Shown here one piece after another: positions 54,154 through 59,725 of a DNA stretch of 64,000 bases (positions within the stretch are counted from its first letter, which is position 1; every line of letters begins with the position of its first letter). The stretch is from contig DASXVU010000007.1 of NCBI GenBank assembly GCA_036504055.1, positions 23,819-87,818 of the forward strand, written 5' to 3'. This DNA is from Methanomassiliicoccales archaeon. GTDB lineage: Archaea; Thermoplasmatota; Thermoplasmata; Methanomassiliicoccales; UBA472. Under the pieces are notes generated by a model, which did not search any database, was not told where the DNA came from, and was given only the letters and a program-made list of their open reading frames with translations. The position numbers and the translations under genes were made by a program.

Positions 54154-54288
54154 GGGCCTGTGGCTTAGCATGGATATAGCACTGGCCTTCTACTCCTTGC
54201 CTTCCGGTAAGAGAAGCAAGTCAGTGGTCTCGGGTTCGAATCGGCCGATCCTCCGGGTTCGGTCGCGAAAATCCCGACAGGCCCGCCA
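54154..54288 (+). tRNA. tRNA-Arg (TCT) with two introns, including one in the T-loop; CCA encoded
   Basis: Acceptor GGGCCTG (54154-54160) pairs with CAGGCCC; discriminator G and CCA follow at 54285-54288. The anticodon loop gives TCT at 54189-54191. Intron 1 at 54193-54218 (26 bases) is at the canonical 37/38 site and folds on CTTGCC/GGTAAG. The T-arm is split: TCGGG TTCGAA ends at 54240 and T CCCGA resumes at 54272, so intron 2 spans about 54241-54271 (31 bases). It folds on CGGCCGA (54242-54248) with TCGGTCG (54259-54265). TTTAAAT at 54119-54125 is the probable TATA box. Confidence 0.88.
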
Positions 54289-54344
54289 ATAGGGAAACAT
54301 TGATAAGTGCTAATGGAATCAGGGCAAGAAATCTGGTGATTCAA

Positions 54345-54452
54345 ATGAAGAGAAGTTCACGCGCCTGGAAGAAAAGAGGCAAGCAGCGCTGGAAATGGCG
54401 CAAGAAGAAGATGCGGCGCCGGAAGCGGGCACAGAAGATGCGCAAGGCTTAA
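54345..54452 (+). CDS. rpl41e: Ribosomal protein L41e (eL41)
   Basis: A 35-residue, extremely basic protein starting 'MKRSSRAWKKRG' and ending 'RRRKRAQKMRKA'. Composition and the 'KWRKKKMRRRKR' core match eL41, the smallest ribosomal protein. Its gene lies between two intron-bearing tRNA genes. It is easily missed because of size. Confidence 0.9.
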   Translation: MKRSSRAWKKRGKQRWKWRKKKMRRRKRAQKMRKA

Positions 54453-54464
54453 AGCTGACCAAGT

Positions 54465-54636
54465 GGGGGTATGGGGTAACTAGGTATCCTCGCGGGCTCC
54501 AGTTAATTGGGAATGATTGCTAACGGGTTTGCTGATCCGGTGATGAATAACTGGAGCGATGACCCATTAGTTCGCGCGGGGTAGCTCCCTGCGTAGAAGA
54601 AACCCGCTGATCTGGGTTCAAATCCCAGTGCCCCCA
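54465..54636 (+). tRNA. tRNA-Trp (CCA) with 99-base intron
   Basis: Acceptor GGGGGTA (54465-54471) pairs with TGCCCCC (54629-54635), discriminator A at 54636. Anticodon stem GCGGG/CCCGC frames C-T-CCA-G, giving CCA at 54499-54501. The intron is at about 54503-54601, at position 37/38, and contains a C/D-type guide RNA. The element integrase lies 58 bases past the 3' end, so this tRNA is the likely integration target. Confidence 0.93.
54503..54601 (+). ncRNA. C/D-type guide RNA within the tRNA-Trp intron
   Basis: The intron holds a degenerate box C (ATGATTG, 54513-54519), a D'-like CTGA (54532-54535), a good box C' GTGATGA (about 54540-54546) and a D-like ATGA (54558-54561). The stretch before CTGA (ACGGGTTTG) can pair with AAACCCG at the 3' exon, putting tRNA position 39 at the fifth base. 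The stretch before ATGA (AACTGGAGCG) can pair with the anticodon loop, putting C34 at the fifth base. This agrees with euryarchaeal tRNA-Trp introns known to guide methylation of positions 34 and 39. Box quality makes function probable, not certain. Confidence 0.75.
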
Positions 54637-54693
54637 CATTATTGTCTGGCCAAAGGACTTTTTGCCCCTCGTTTTCGATTGGCCTTTTGGCGG

Positions 54694-55704
54694 TTATGTA
54701 GAGACGCGCACAACCGGAAGCGGTTCCGGCTGCGACGCCTCCTTCGTTCTCTCCGACGCTTTGCCCTGCATCCGTGCACGGACCTGCTCCAGGTAATTGA
54801 ACGCCATCCGCTGCATCTTCGCCAGCTCCAGGACCGTCAGGCCCAGGTACCTTATCGTCTGCTTCTCCGACGTGTGTCCCAGCGCCTCCATGATCTCCAC
54901 CATCGGCACCCCGGCGAAGTACGCCAACCTCGCCCCGGTGCGCCTCAGCGTGTGGTTCCCGATCGGGCGCTGTATGCCCGCCCGCTTGGCGACACGCTGC
55001 ACGATGTTGTCGATCGCGGTGTGACCGTATGCCGCCAGCTTGCCGCCCCTCTCGTAGATGATGTACGCCTTCGGCACATCCACGTCCGGATCCTTCCGCC
55101 TTGCCTTCTCTATCAACGCTTCCCTCAATTCTTCCCATCTTTGTACCTCCTCCAACGTGTCCGGCCCCCAGGCCAGATTCCTGAACTTCCCGCCGCCACG
55201 ACCCTTGCCATGGACGGCCACGATCCCGGCATCCTCCAGGAACGACTCGAGCATCCGCTCGACCTCTATGCGCCTCAACCAAAGTCGCAGCTCCAGGTGG
55301 ATCACTATCCTCTCGACGCCCACCGAGGCGTCTATCATCCCGATCGCTTCCTCCTCCGTCAGCCAATCGACGTGCTGCCTGGTCTCCGAGGGCCACCCGA
55401 TCTCCGCATCCCGGACTATCGGGTTCTTGAAGGTGAGCAGGAACTGGTTCAGCACGCAGATGTTCTGCTTCTGATAACATATGGACCAGCCCAGCCGCTC
55501 GAACTCCGCCAGCAGGAAGTCCAGCTCCTTGTCGCCGAACTGCTTCGGCTTGGTCTCCAGGCCAGCCTTGTCGAGAATCCGGTAGAGCCGGAGCAGCCTT
55601 CCCCGATACTTTCCCGCCTGGCCTTTCGATAGCCTTCGCCGAGCCGTCTTCTTGGCCAGGAAGCTGTCGATGCGCTGCTCCAGATAACGCTGTTTTGAAG
55701 GCAA
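54694..55704 (-). CDS. Tyrosine recombinase/integrase
   Basis: A 336-residue integrase. An N-terminal core-binding-like helical domain spans about 1-110. The catalytic residues are probably Arg145 in 'LWLRRIEVERM', Lys167 in 'HGKGRGGGK', His251-x-x-Arg254 in 'NHTLRRTG', His277 in 'LGHTSE' and nucleophile Tyr286 in 'IRYLG'. It catalyses site-specific recombination. It ends 58 bases from tRNA-Trp, pointing toward it, as in many archaeal elements that use tRNA 3' ends. It appears intact, unlike the SSV type in which integration splits the gene. Confidence 0.92.
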   Translation of the reverse strand: MPSKQRYLEQRIDSFLAKKTARRRLSKGQAGKYRGRLLRLYRILDKAGLETKPKQFGDKELDFLLAEFERLGWSICYQKQNICVLNQFLLTFKNPIVRDAEIGWPSETRQHVDWLTEEEAIGMIDASVGVERIVIHLELRLWLRRIEVERMLESFLEDAGIVAVHGKGRGGGKFRNLAWGPDTLEEVQRWEELREALIEKARRKDPDVDVPKAYIIYERGGKLAAYGHTAIDNIVQRVAKRAGIQRPIGNHTLRRTGARLAYFAGVPMVEIMEALGHTSEKQTIRYLGLTVLELAKMQRMAFNYLEQVRARMQGKASERTKEASQPEPLPVVRVST

Positions 55705-55710
55705 CCATCC

Positions 55711-55971
55711 TCAGCCCCCTAGCTCGTGCAGGCGTTCCTCTTCGAGGTCCCGACGGACACGCTGCAGATCGTCCAAGGCTACGTCCATAACCTCGGCCGG
55801 GAGCGACGCCTCTCTGATCGTGATAGGGGGTCTTGGCGAGGGCCCGACATGGACGAGCTCGCCGCAGGAGACACAGCGGCGGCAGGATGAGAACGAAGTG
55901 ACATGCGGGACCGTCCCGCCTCCACAGAGATCACAGCGAATGTCTTTCACAGGGCGGGTGACGGAGCTCAT
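55711..55971 (-). CDS. Small zinc-binding protein
   Basis: An 86-residue protein with 'CDLCGGGT' and 'CRRCVSCGEL', which could form a zinc ribbon, followed by a charged helical end. Function unknown. It overlaps the start region of its upstream neighbour by four bases and lies six bases before the integrase start, so it belongs to the same transcript. Confidence 0.7.
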   Translation of the reverse strand: MSSVTRPVKDIRCDLCGGGTVPHVTSFSSCRRCVSCGELVHVGPSPRPPITIREASLPAEVMDVALDDLQRVRRDLEEERLHELGG

Positions 55972-56210
55972 GACCGGAACCTCCCCAGGAACTCGACGAT
56001 AACGTCGAACATACCGCCCACCTTCATCTGCTTCAGAACGATCTGCAGCTCTCTGATCTCCGCCCGTTCCTGGACGATATACAAGTGCATGTTCTGCGCA
56101 TAGGCAGCGTTCTCCGGATCCTTGACGTCCTTCTCGAGCCGCATAAGGTCGTTGGACTTCCAGATAATCCGGTCGCTAATCCATTTCTGGATCATCCGGC
56201 GCGGCATCAA
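55968..56210 (-). CDS. Small helical protein, unknown
   Basis: An 80-residue protein, basic and mostly helical, with no cysteine. No family is recognised. It overlaps both neighbours by four bases (ATGA-type overlaps), so the genes appear translationally coupled. Confidence 0.6.
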   Translation of the reverse strand: MMPRRMIQKWISDRIIWKSNDLMRLEKDVKDPENAAYAQNMHLYIVQERAEIRELQIVLKQMKVGGMFDVIVEFLGRFRS

Positions 56211-56479
56211 TGACCACCCGCCTGCTCGTGCATGATCTCAGCTCCTGTCTTGAAATCGATGAACTGGTTCACGTAGGACTTGCAAGGTTCACAGGTCTTG
56301 CATTGGGGCTCGGCCTCTCCGTTGGGATAGCAGCGGATCAGGAAGCACATATCGTCAGGAGATTCACAACCCTTGTGGCAGCAATCCCGCCGCCGGCCGT
56401 CCTGGTCGAATCCGGGCTTGACCTGCCGCTCCCCACGGTCCTTGACGACGCCATATCGGGAAAGGGGCGTCTGGCTCAC
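56207..56479 (-). CDS. Small cysteine-rich protein
   Basis: A 90-residue protein with several Cys: 'CCHKGCE', 'CFLIRC' and 'CKTCEPC'. The spacing suggests metal binding. It is not recognised. It overlaps the ASCH gene and the next gene by four bases each. Confidence 0.62.
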   Translation of the reverse strand: MSQTPLSRYGVVKDRGERQVKPGFDQDGRRRDCCHKGCESPDDMCFLIRCYPNGEAEPQCKTCEPCKSYVNQFIDFKTGAEIMHEQAGGH

Positions 56480-56916
56480 TGGCTCGGCCTCCCCGAATCG
56501 ATTGGAAGGTGGAATTGCCAGCCTATGACATCCCAGAAGGTCATATCAAGCGTTTTCAGTCCATTGAGTTCCTTTAGGGTTGCCTCCAACCTTTCCTTTG
56601 TCGGCGGGAATATGCCGTCAGCCTTGGCGATCTCATCCATGACCGCGCTTTCGCAAGGATGGAACATGCCCTCCGAATCGGCCATATGCCAGACGCCATC
56701 AGAATAGAACAGGACCGCCAGCGATTCTATCTTACTTTCATAGCGCCATCCCCATGGACTGCGATAGGGTTTGCCCGACCAGGTATGGAGGATGATCTTA
56801 TCTCCCACATGCTTACAAGGGTTCTCCTTGTGGGTTCTGATCGTTTGCCTACATTTTCCGGCCTGAACATCGTTGATCTTTGATTTGTAGGTCAAGCTCA
56901 TGATGTGCGCGGCCAT
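56476..56916 (-). CDS. ASCH-domain-like protein
   Basis: A 146-residue protein. 'IMSLTYKSKINDVQAGKCRQTIR' near the start, given here as LTYKSKINDVQAGK and CRQTIR, then 'HVGDKIILHTWSG', follow the ASCH pattern of a conserved Lys/Thr-x-Arg followed by a Gly-Asp turn. ASCH is a PUA-related fold that binds RNA or modified nucleosides. The C-terminal 60 residues are unrecognised. I chose ATG 56916, two bases before the previous gene's stop; later ATG 56901 also works. Confidence 0.65.
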   Translation of the reverse strand: MAAHIMSLTYKSKINDVQAGKCRQTIRTHKENPCKHVGDKIILHTWSGKPYRSPWGWRYESKIESLAVLFYSDGVWHMADSEGMFHPCESAVMDEIAKADGIFPPTKERLEATLKELNGLKTLDMTFWDVIGWQFHLPIDSGRPSQ

Positions 56917-56917
56917 C

Positions 56918-57091
56918 TCACGCACCGTCCTTGGGCTTCCTGCAATCATCCATCCATAGACAGCCTACACATCCGCCCTTCTCATTGCCGATCCCATTGG
57001 ACAGCCCGCGGAAGCACCAAGGCTTCCAATCCTTCTTTGGGGGCCTCGACAGGTCCTTCCATTGCGCCTCCGTTTCTTTCCAGGCGGTCAT
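56918..57091 (-). CDS. Small protein with Cys-rich C-terminus
   Basis: A 57-residue protein starting 'MTAWKETEAQW' and ending with 'GCVGCLWMDDCRK'. Four Cys ('CFRG', 'CVGC', 'DDC') could bind a metal. The ATG overlaps the stop of the upstream 31-residue gene (TGATG). Longer readings through that gene are unlikely. Confidence 0.6.
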   Translation of the reverse strand: MTAWKETEAQWKDLSRPPKKDWKPWCFRGLSNGIGNEKGGCVGCLWMDDCRKPKDGA

Positions 57092-57186
57092 CAATGACCA
57101 CCGCCGCAGGTAGATTTCTTGGGGCACTTGGCGCATTGCTGAGGCCCGGAGATCTCGCCAAGGTCGCAGAACCACTTGATGGGCAT
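57091..57186 (-). CDS. 31-residue cysteine-rich protein
   Basis: A very short gene, 'MPIKWFCDLGEISGP' then 'CAKCPKKSTCGGGH'. Its start overlaps the upstream stop (TGATG) and its stop overlaps the next start (TGATG). These overlaps and the Cys pattern support translation. Function unknown. Confidence 0.55.
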   Translation of the reverse strand: MPIKWFCDLGEISGPQQCAKCPKKSTCGGGH

Positions 57187-57410
57187 CAGAGACCACTCTC
57201 CTTGACCGCGTCGACCTCCGCCCTCAAGGACACGATCTGACGGCGCAGGCGGTCCCTTTCATCGCGTTCCTTGGCGATCTCGAACCTGAGAGTGCCCAGG
57301 TCCTCCCTGAGCCTAGAGACGTCCTTCTGCAGCGTTTCGACGATCTCAGGGAGCGAAAGATAGATCCGGGCGGTCTTGTTCTGTGTTTCGAACTCGGTGT
57401 CGGAGATCAT
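57186..57410 (-). CDS. Coiled-coil protein
   Basis: A 74-residue protein. Residues about 20-70 are a heptad coiled coil ('LQKDVSRLREDLGTLRFE'). No catalytic motif is present. It is between the winged-helix gene and the 31-residue gene, with one-base or two-base spacing. It might be an oligomerisation partner. Confidence 0.6.
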   Translation of the reverse strand: MISDTEFETQNKTARIYLSLPEIVETLQKDVSRLREDLGTLRFEIAKERDERDRLRRQIVSLRAEVDAVKESGL

Positions 57411-57412
57411 GC

Positions 57413-57838
57413 TCAGACCTCCAGAGCCTTGAGGCGGACCTCAAGATTGTTCAGTCGGTCCTTGGCGACGCCGATGTCCTTCTTGAGGAGCTTGATGTCG
57501 TTCTCACGGCTGGCGTTCTTGGCCGGGGAGGCAACGATCAGCGCCATGCCGGAGACCTTGGCGAAGTCCTTGACGTTGCTTACACGCTGAGATCCTTTGG
57601 CCGTGATCTCGTAGGTCTTTAGCATCTTAGGGTAACCGGCGATGTGGTGGAGGCCCTCGTCGACCATTCCGTCTACGAGGAGGTCCTTCAGCTCGATCGA
57701 GGCATGGGATCTAGTGATGATGAGCGCCTGGCCGACGCCGTCCTGGGTGATCTCGAAGGGAGCGGAGTATTCGTTCCTCTTCCCCTTGTTGGCGTCCAGG
57801 TGGATGAGGATGCGCTCCTGCACGGTGAGGGAGTTCAT
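57413..57838 (-). CDS. Winged-helix DNA-binding protein related to the host HTH-TPR regulator
   Basis: A 141-residue protein. Residues 1-85 form a winged helix: 'QERILIHLDANKGKRNEYSAP', given as ERILIHLDANKG, and 'ITQDGVGQALIITRSHASIEL'. This aligns well with the start of the chromosomal TPR regulator at 9713-10978 ('ERIILHLAQYSKF', 'VSQDGIAEALRISRAHAAIEL'). The end (about 110-141) is a coiled coil. It is probably a transcription factor for the element or for host genes. Confidence 0.8.
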   Translation of the reverse strand: MNSLTVQERILIHLDANKGKRNEYSAPFEITQDGVGQALIITRSHASIELKDLLVDGMVDEGLHHIAGYPKMLKTYEITAKGSQRVSNVKDFAKVSGMALIVASPAKNASRENDIKLLKKDIGVAKDRLNNLEVRLKALEV

Positions 57839-57957
57839 GCCATCACCTTGCCGTCACAATTGGCCTTGGGGCAGCGGAAGACGCCCTTCCCAGGTATCGA
57901 TTCGAACATCGTGGAATGGCATTTGGGGCACTTCGGCAAGGTCTGTTTCTGCTCCAT
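57835..57957 (-). CDS. 40-residue zinc-ribbon protein
   Basis: A short protein with 'CPKCHSTMF' and 'FRCPKANCDGKVMA', an apparent zinc ribbon. It starts at ATG 57957 and its stop overlaps the winged-helix start (ATGA). Length is complete for a minimal ribbon. Function unknown. Confidence 0.62.
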   Translation of the reverse strand: MEQKQTLPKCPKCHSTMFESIPGKGVFRCPKANCDGKVMA

Positions 57958-57962
57958 GAACC

Positions 57963-58124
57963 TCAGTCCCCCAGGATGCAGAACGTCCTTGACGTCGGGA
58001 AGATCTTCTCTTCGCCGGTCTCCGGCCCCCTGGTGTGCTTGAAGCTGCAGCCGTTGCAGCTGGGGTTCCTGATGCCGGTCTTGGGGCATTTGAAGAAGCG
58101 GGTGACCTTGTTCAGATCACTCAC
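57963..58124 (-). CDS. Small cysteine-containing protein
   Basis: About 53 residues from a GTG at 58124 overlapping the upstream stop. It has 'FKCPKTGI', 'SCNGCSFKH' and 'TFCILGD', possibly a metal site. The start is uncertain; a longer in-frame reading reaches 58151 but lies inside the previous gene. Confidence 0.5.
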   Translation of the reverse strand: MSDLNKVTRFFKCPKTGIRNPSCNGCSFKHTRGPETGEEKIFPTSRTFCILGD

Positions 58125-58344
58125 CTCCGAACAAGTTGGCCAGGGCCTCATGGACCGCTGTGGCCTTGTCGGGGCAGTCCATGACGATGACCTGGACGCC
58201 TTCCGGGATGTCGGCGTGAGTCATGCTGCGGTGACTGGAGATCATGCGGTACATCCCCGCCGCCTCCTCGATCAGAATGCTCTGCTCTGCCATCGGAAGC
58301 TCGTGCAGCTTCCGGGATCTTTCCATAGCTTTCGCTGATTTCAT
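58117..58344 (-). CDS. Small helical protein, unknown
   Basis: A 75-residue protein with no recognised family. 'HADIPEGVQVIVMDCPDKAT' is in the middle. It starts at ATG 58344 behind GAGAGGAGAG, a good ribosome-binding site. It is the first clear gene of the minus-strand run after the AbrB gene. Confidence 0.58.
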   Translation of the reverse strand: MKSAKAMERSRKLHELPMAEQSILIEEAAGMYRMISSHRSMTHADIPEGVQVIVMDCPDKATAVHEALANLFGGE

Positions 58345-58524
58345 GTTCTCAAACTCTCCTCTCTAAGATGGAAGAAAAGTGGCTGGCCGATAGGGGAAGA
58401 TGGAGGCGGCCAGCCAGTTCAGATGAATGGCACGCCGGGCGGTTCGGGATGGTGGTACTATGTCCCAGCCTTGGGAAGGTCTGGGTTGTGATCGAAGCGG
58501 CCCGGCGGCGGTCAGATGAAGATC
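58345..58524. other. Unresolved short region
   Basis: The plus and minus strands each carry a short open frame here: plus 58368-58565 (65 residues) and minus from about 58528 down to 58350 (about 59 residues). Neither has a good ribosome-binding site or a recognised family, so I call no gene. Confidence 0.4.
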
Positions 58525-58692
58525 TCACGGGGATACCGGCTTGGGCGGCAGTATCGGCGCAATGATGACGCGCCCGTTCTCCTCGAAGATCTGGACATTG
58601 TCACCGACACGAACATGGAGGGTGTCCAGCGCCTTCTGGCCGAGGGTTATCCGCTCGTTCTTGGTCACTTTCGTGATTTGGAGTTGCTTCGT
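58525..58692 (-). CDS. AbrB/SpoVT-like DNA-binding protein with non-standard start
   Basis: About 55 residues. 'QITKVTKNERITLGQKALDTL' and 'VRVGDNVQIFEENGRVIIAPI' give the swapped-hairpin AbrB pattern, broken here as ITKVTKNERITL and VRVGDNVQIFEENG. These are small dimeric DNA binders, often antitoxins or regulators. No ATG, GTG or TTG lies ahead of the domain; an ACG at 58692, five bases after GGTGG, is the only well-placed codon. A TATA-like TTTATAAC lies about 50 bases upstream. Either a rare start or a mutated start is possible. Confidence 0.55.
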   Translation of the reverse strand, partial: TKQLQITKVTKNERITLGQKALDTLHVRVGDNVQIFEENGRVIIAPILPPKPVSP

Positions 58693-58806
58693 ATTACCAC
58701 CTACAAGTTATTTGTAAGGAGTATGAGGTTATCTAGGTTATAAAGGTTACTGATTATTTGTATGTGGTAAGAAAGATATTACCTATAGCTAAGTAATAAC
58801 CATTCT

Positions 58807-59088
58807 GTGGTAGCTAGAGTCCCCTTTGATGAGATTCCCGACAATTTGTCTTTGAGAATTCTATTGGAATGTCTCAACAACGGGCCGTCTGTACGTTCGG
58901 TCTTGTATGCCAGACTAGGGAAGGGGAACCAGACGGTGCAAGCAAAATTAGACGCTATGATCGACTCCGGTCTGTTAGTCGGGCGTGATGAATCAACACC
59001 ACCAAAGCGTAAATGGGTGGAGCTCACCGACAAGGGGCGCCAGGTGGCGGAGAAGCTGGCAGAGATCGAGGAGATACTGGAGGGGTAA
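58807..59088 (+). CDS. PadR/MarR-like winged-helix regulator
   Basis: A 93-residue protein. 'LSLRILLECLNNGPSVRSVL', given as ILLECLNNGPS, then 'GNQTVQAKLDAMIDSGLL' form the helix-turn-helix and 'ELTDKGRQVAEKL' closes the wing. No ligand domain is present. The start is GTG 58807 with no clear ribosome-binding site, so leaderless. The gene begins the plus-strand module, five bases before the DUF2321 gene. Confidence 0.72.
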   Translation: MVARVPFDEIPDNLSLRILLECLNNGPSVRSVLYARLGKGNQTVQAKLDAMIDSGLLVGRDESTPPKRKWVELTDKGRQVAEKLAEIEEILEG

Positions 59089-59093
59089 TTGTT

Positions 59094-59579
59094 TTGATCG
59101 AATCTGGGCACTATTGTGTTGCAGAAATATGTCTTAATGGCCATACCACGAACTGTTGTGCCAATACAGATCCCGTTCATAATCAAAAATACTGTATGGA
59201 CTGCGGGGCAGTAACGGTAACGAAATGTCAGAATTGCAGTTCATCAATTAGAGGGTATTTCATGGCTTTCAGAGGAGATCATCCTTACAAGACTCCATCC
59301 TTTTGCCATACCTGCGGAGAGCCATATCCGTGGACAATATCGCGGATGAAAGCAGCGGCCGATCTGATCAACGAAATGGAGAGCATCAACGATCAGGAAA
59401 AGAAGGCACTTATTGAGAGCGTCCAGGAGATGACAAAGGACACGCCACAATCTCAGGTGGCCTCGGTTAGGTACAGGAAGATTATTGTTAAGGTCGGAAA
59501 AGAGACTGGGGACGCGATGAGGGATATCATCATCAACATTGTCAGTGAGACGATCCGGAGATCATTGTTCGGACCATGA
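59094..59579 (+). CDS. DUF2321-like zinc-ribbon protein
   Basis: A 161-residue protein. Its first 85 residues hold two zinc ribbons: 'YCMDCGAVTVTKCQNC' and 'SFCHTCGEPYPWT', and 'IRGYFM' lies between. The rest is helical with a conserved end ('IINIVSETIRR'). This is the DUF2321 arrangement, of unknown function. TTG 59094 follows GGAGGGG. It lies between a winged-helix gene and a GHKL ATPase. Confidence 0.75.
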   Translation: MIESGHYCVAEICLNGHTTNCCANTDPVHNQKYCMDCGAVTVTKCQNCSSSIRGYFMAFRGDHPYKTPSFCHTCGEPYPWTISRMKAAADLINEMESINDQEKKALIESVQEMTKDTPQSQVASVRYRKIIVKVGKETGDAMRDIIINIVSETIRRSLFGP

Positions 59580-59725
59580 AAGAGGGGGACCAAATAATGA
59601 TATCTCGAATGACTGTGATAAATAGAATCTGGCGGGATATTAGATGCTAAATTTCATGTTTTTACAATTTCATATTTTGAGGCATACGGAATTAAATCTT
59701 AACGGAAATGGTGATGGTGGGGAAC

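Noticed and set aside
54503..55708. A 401-residue minus-strand frame overlapping the integrase
   Set aside because: It is out of frame with the integrase, which has all catalytic motifs, and reads through the tRNA-Trp gene. Composition is low-complexity (Gly/Arg/Ala).
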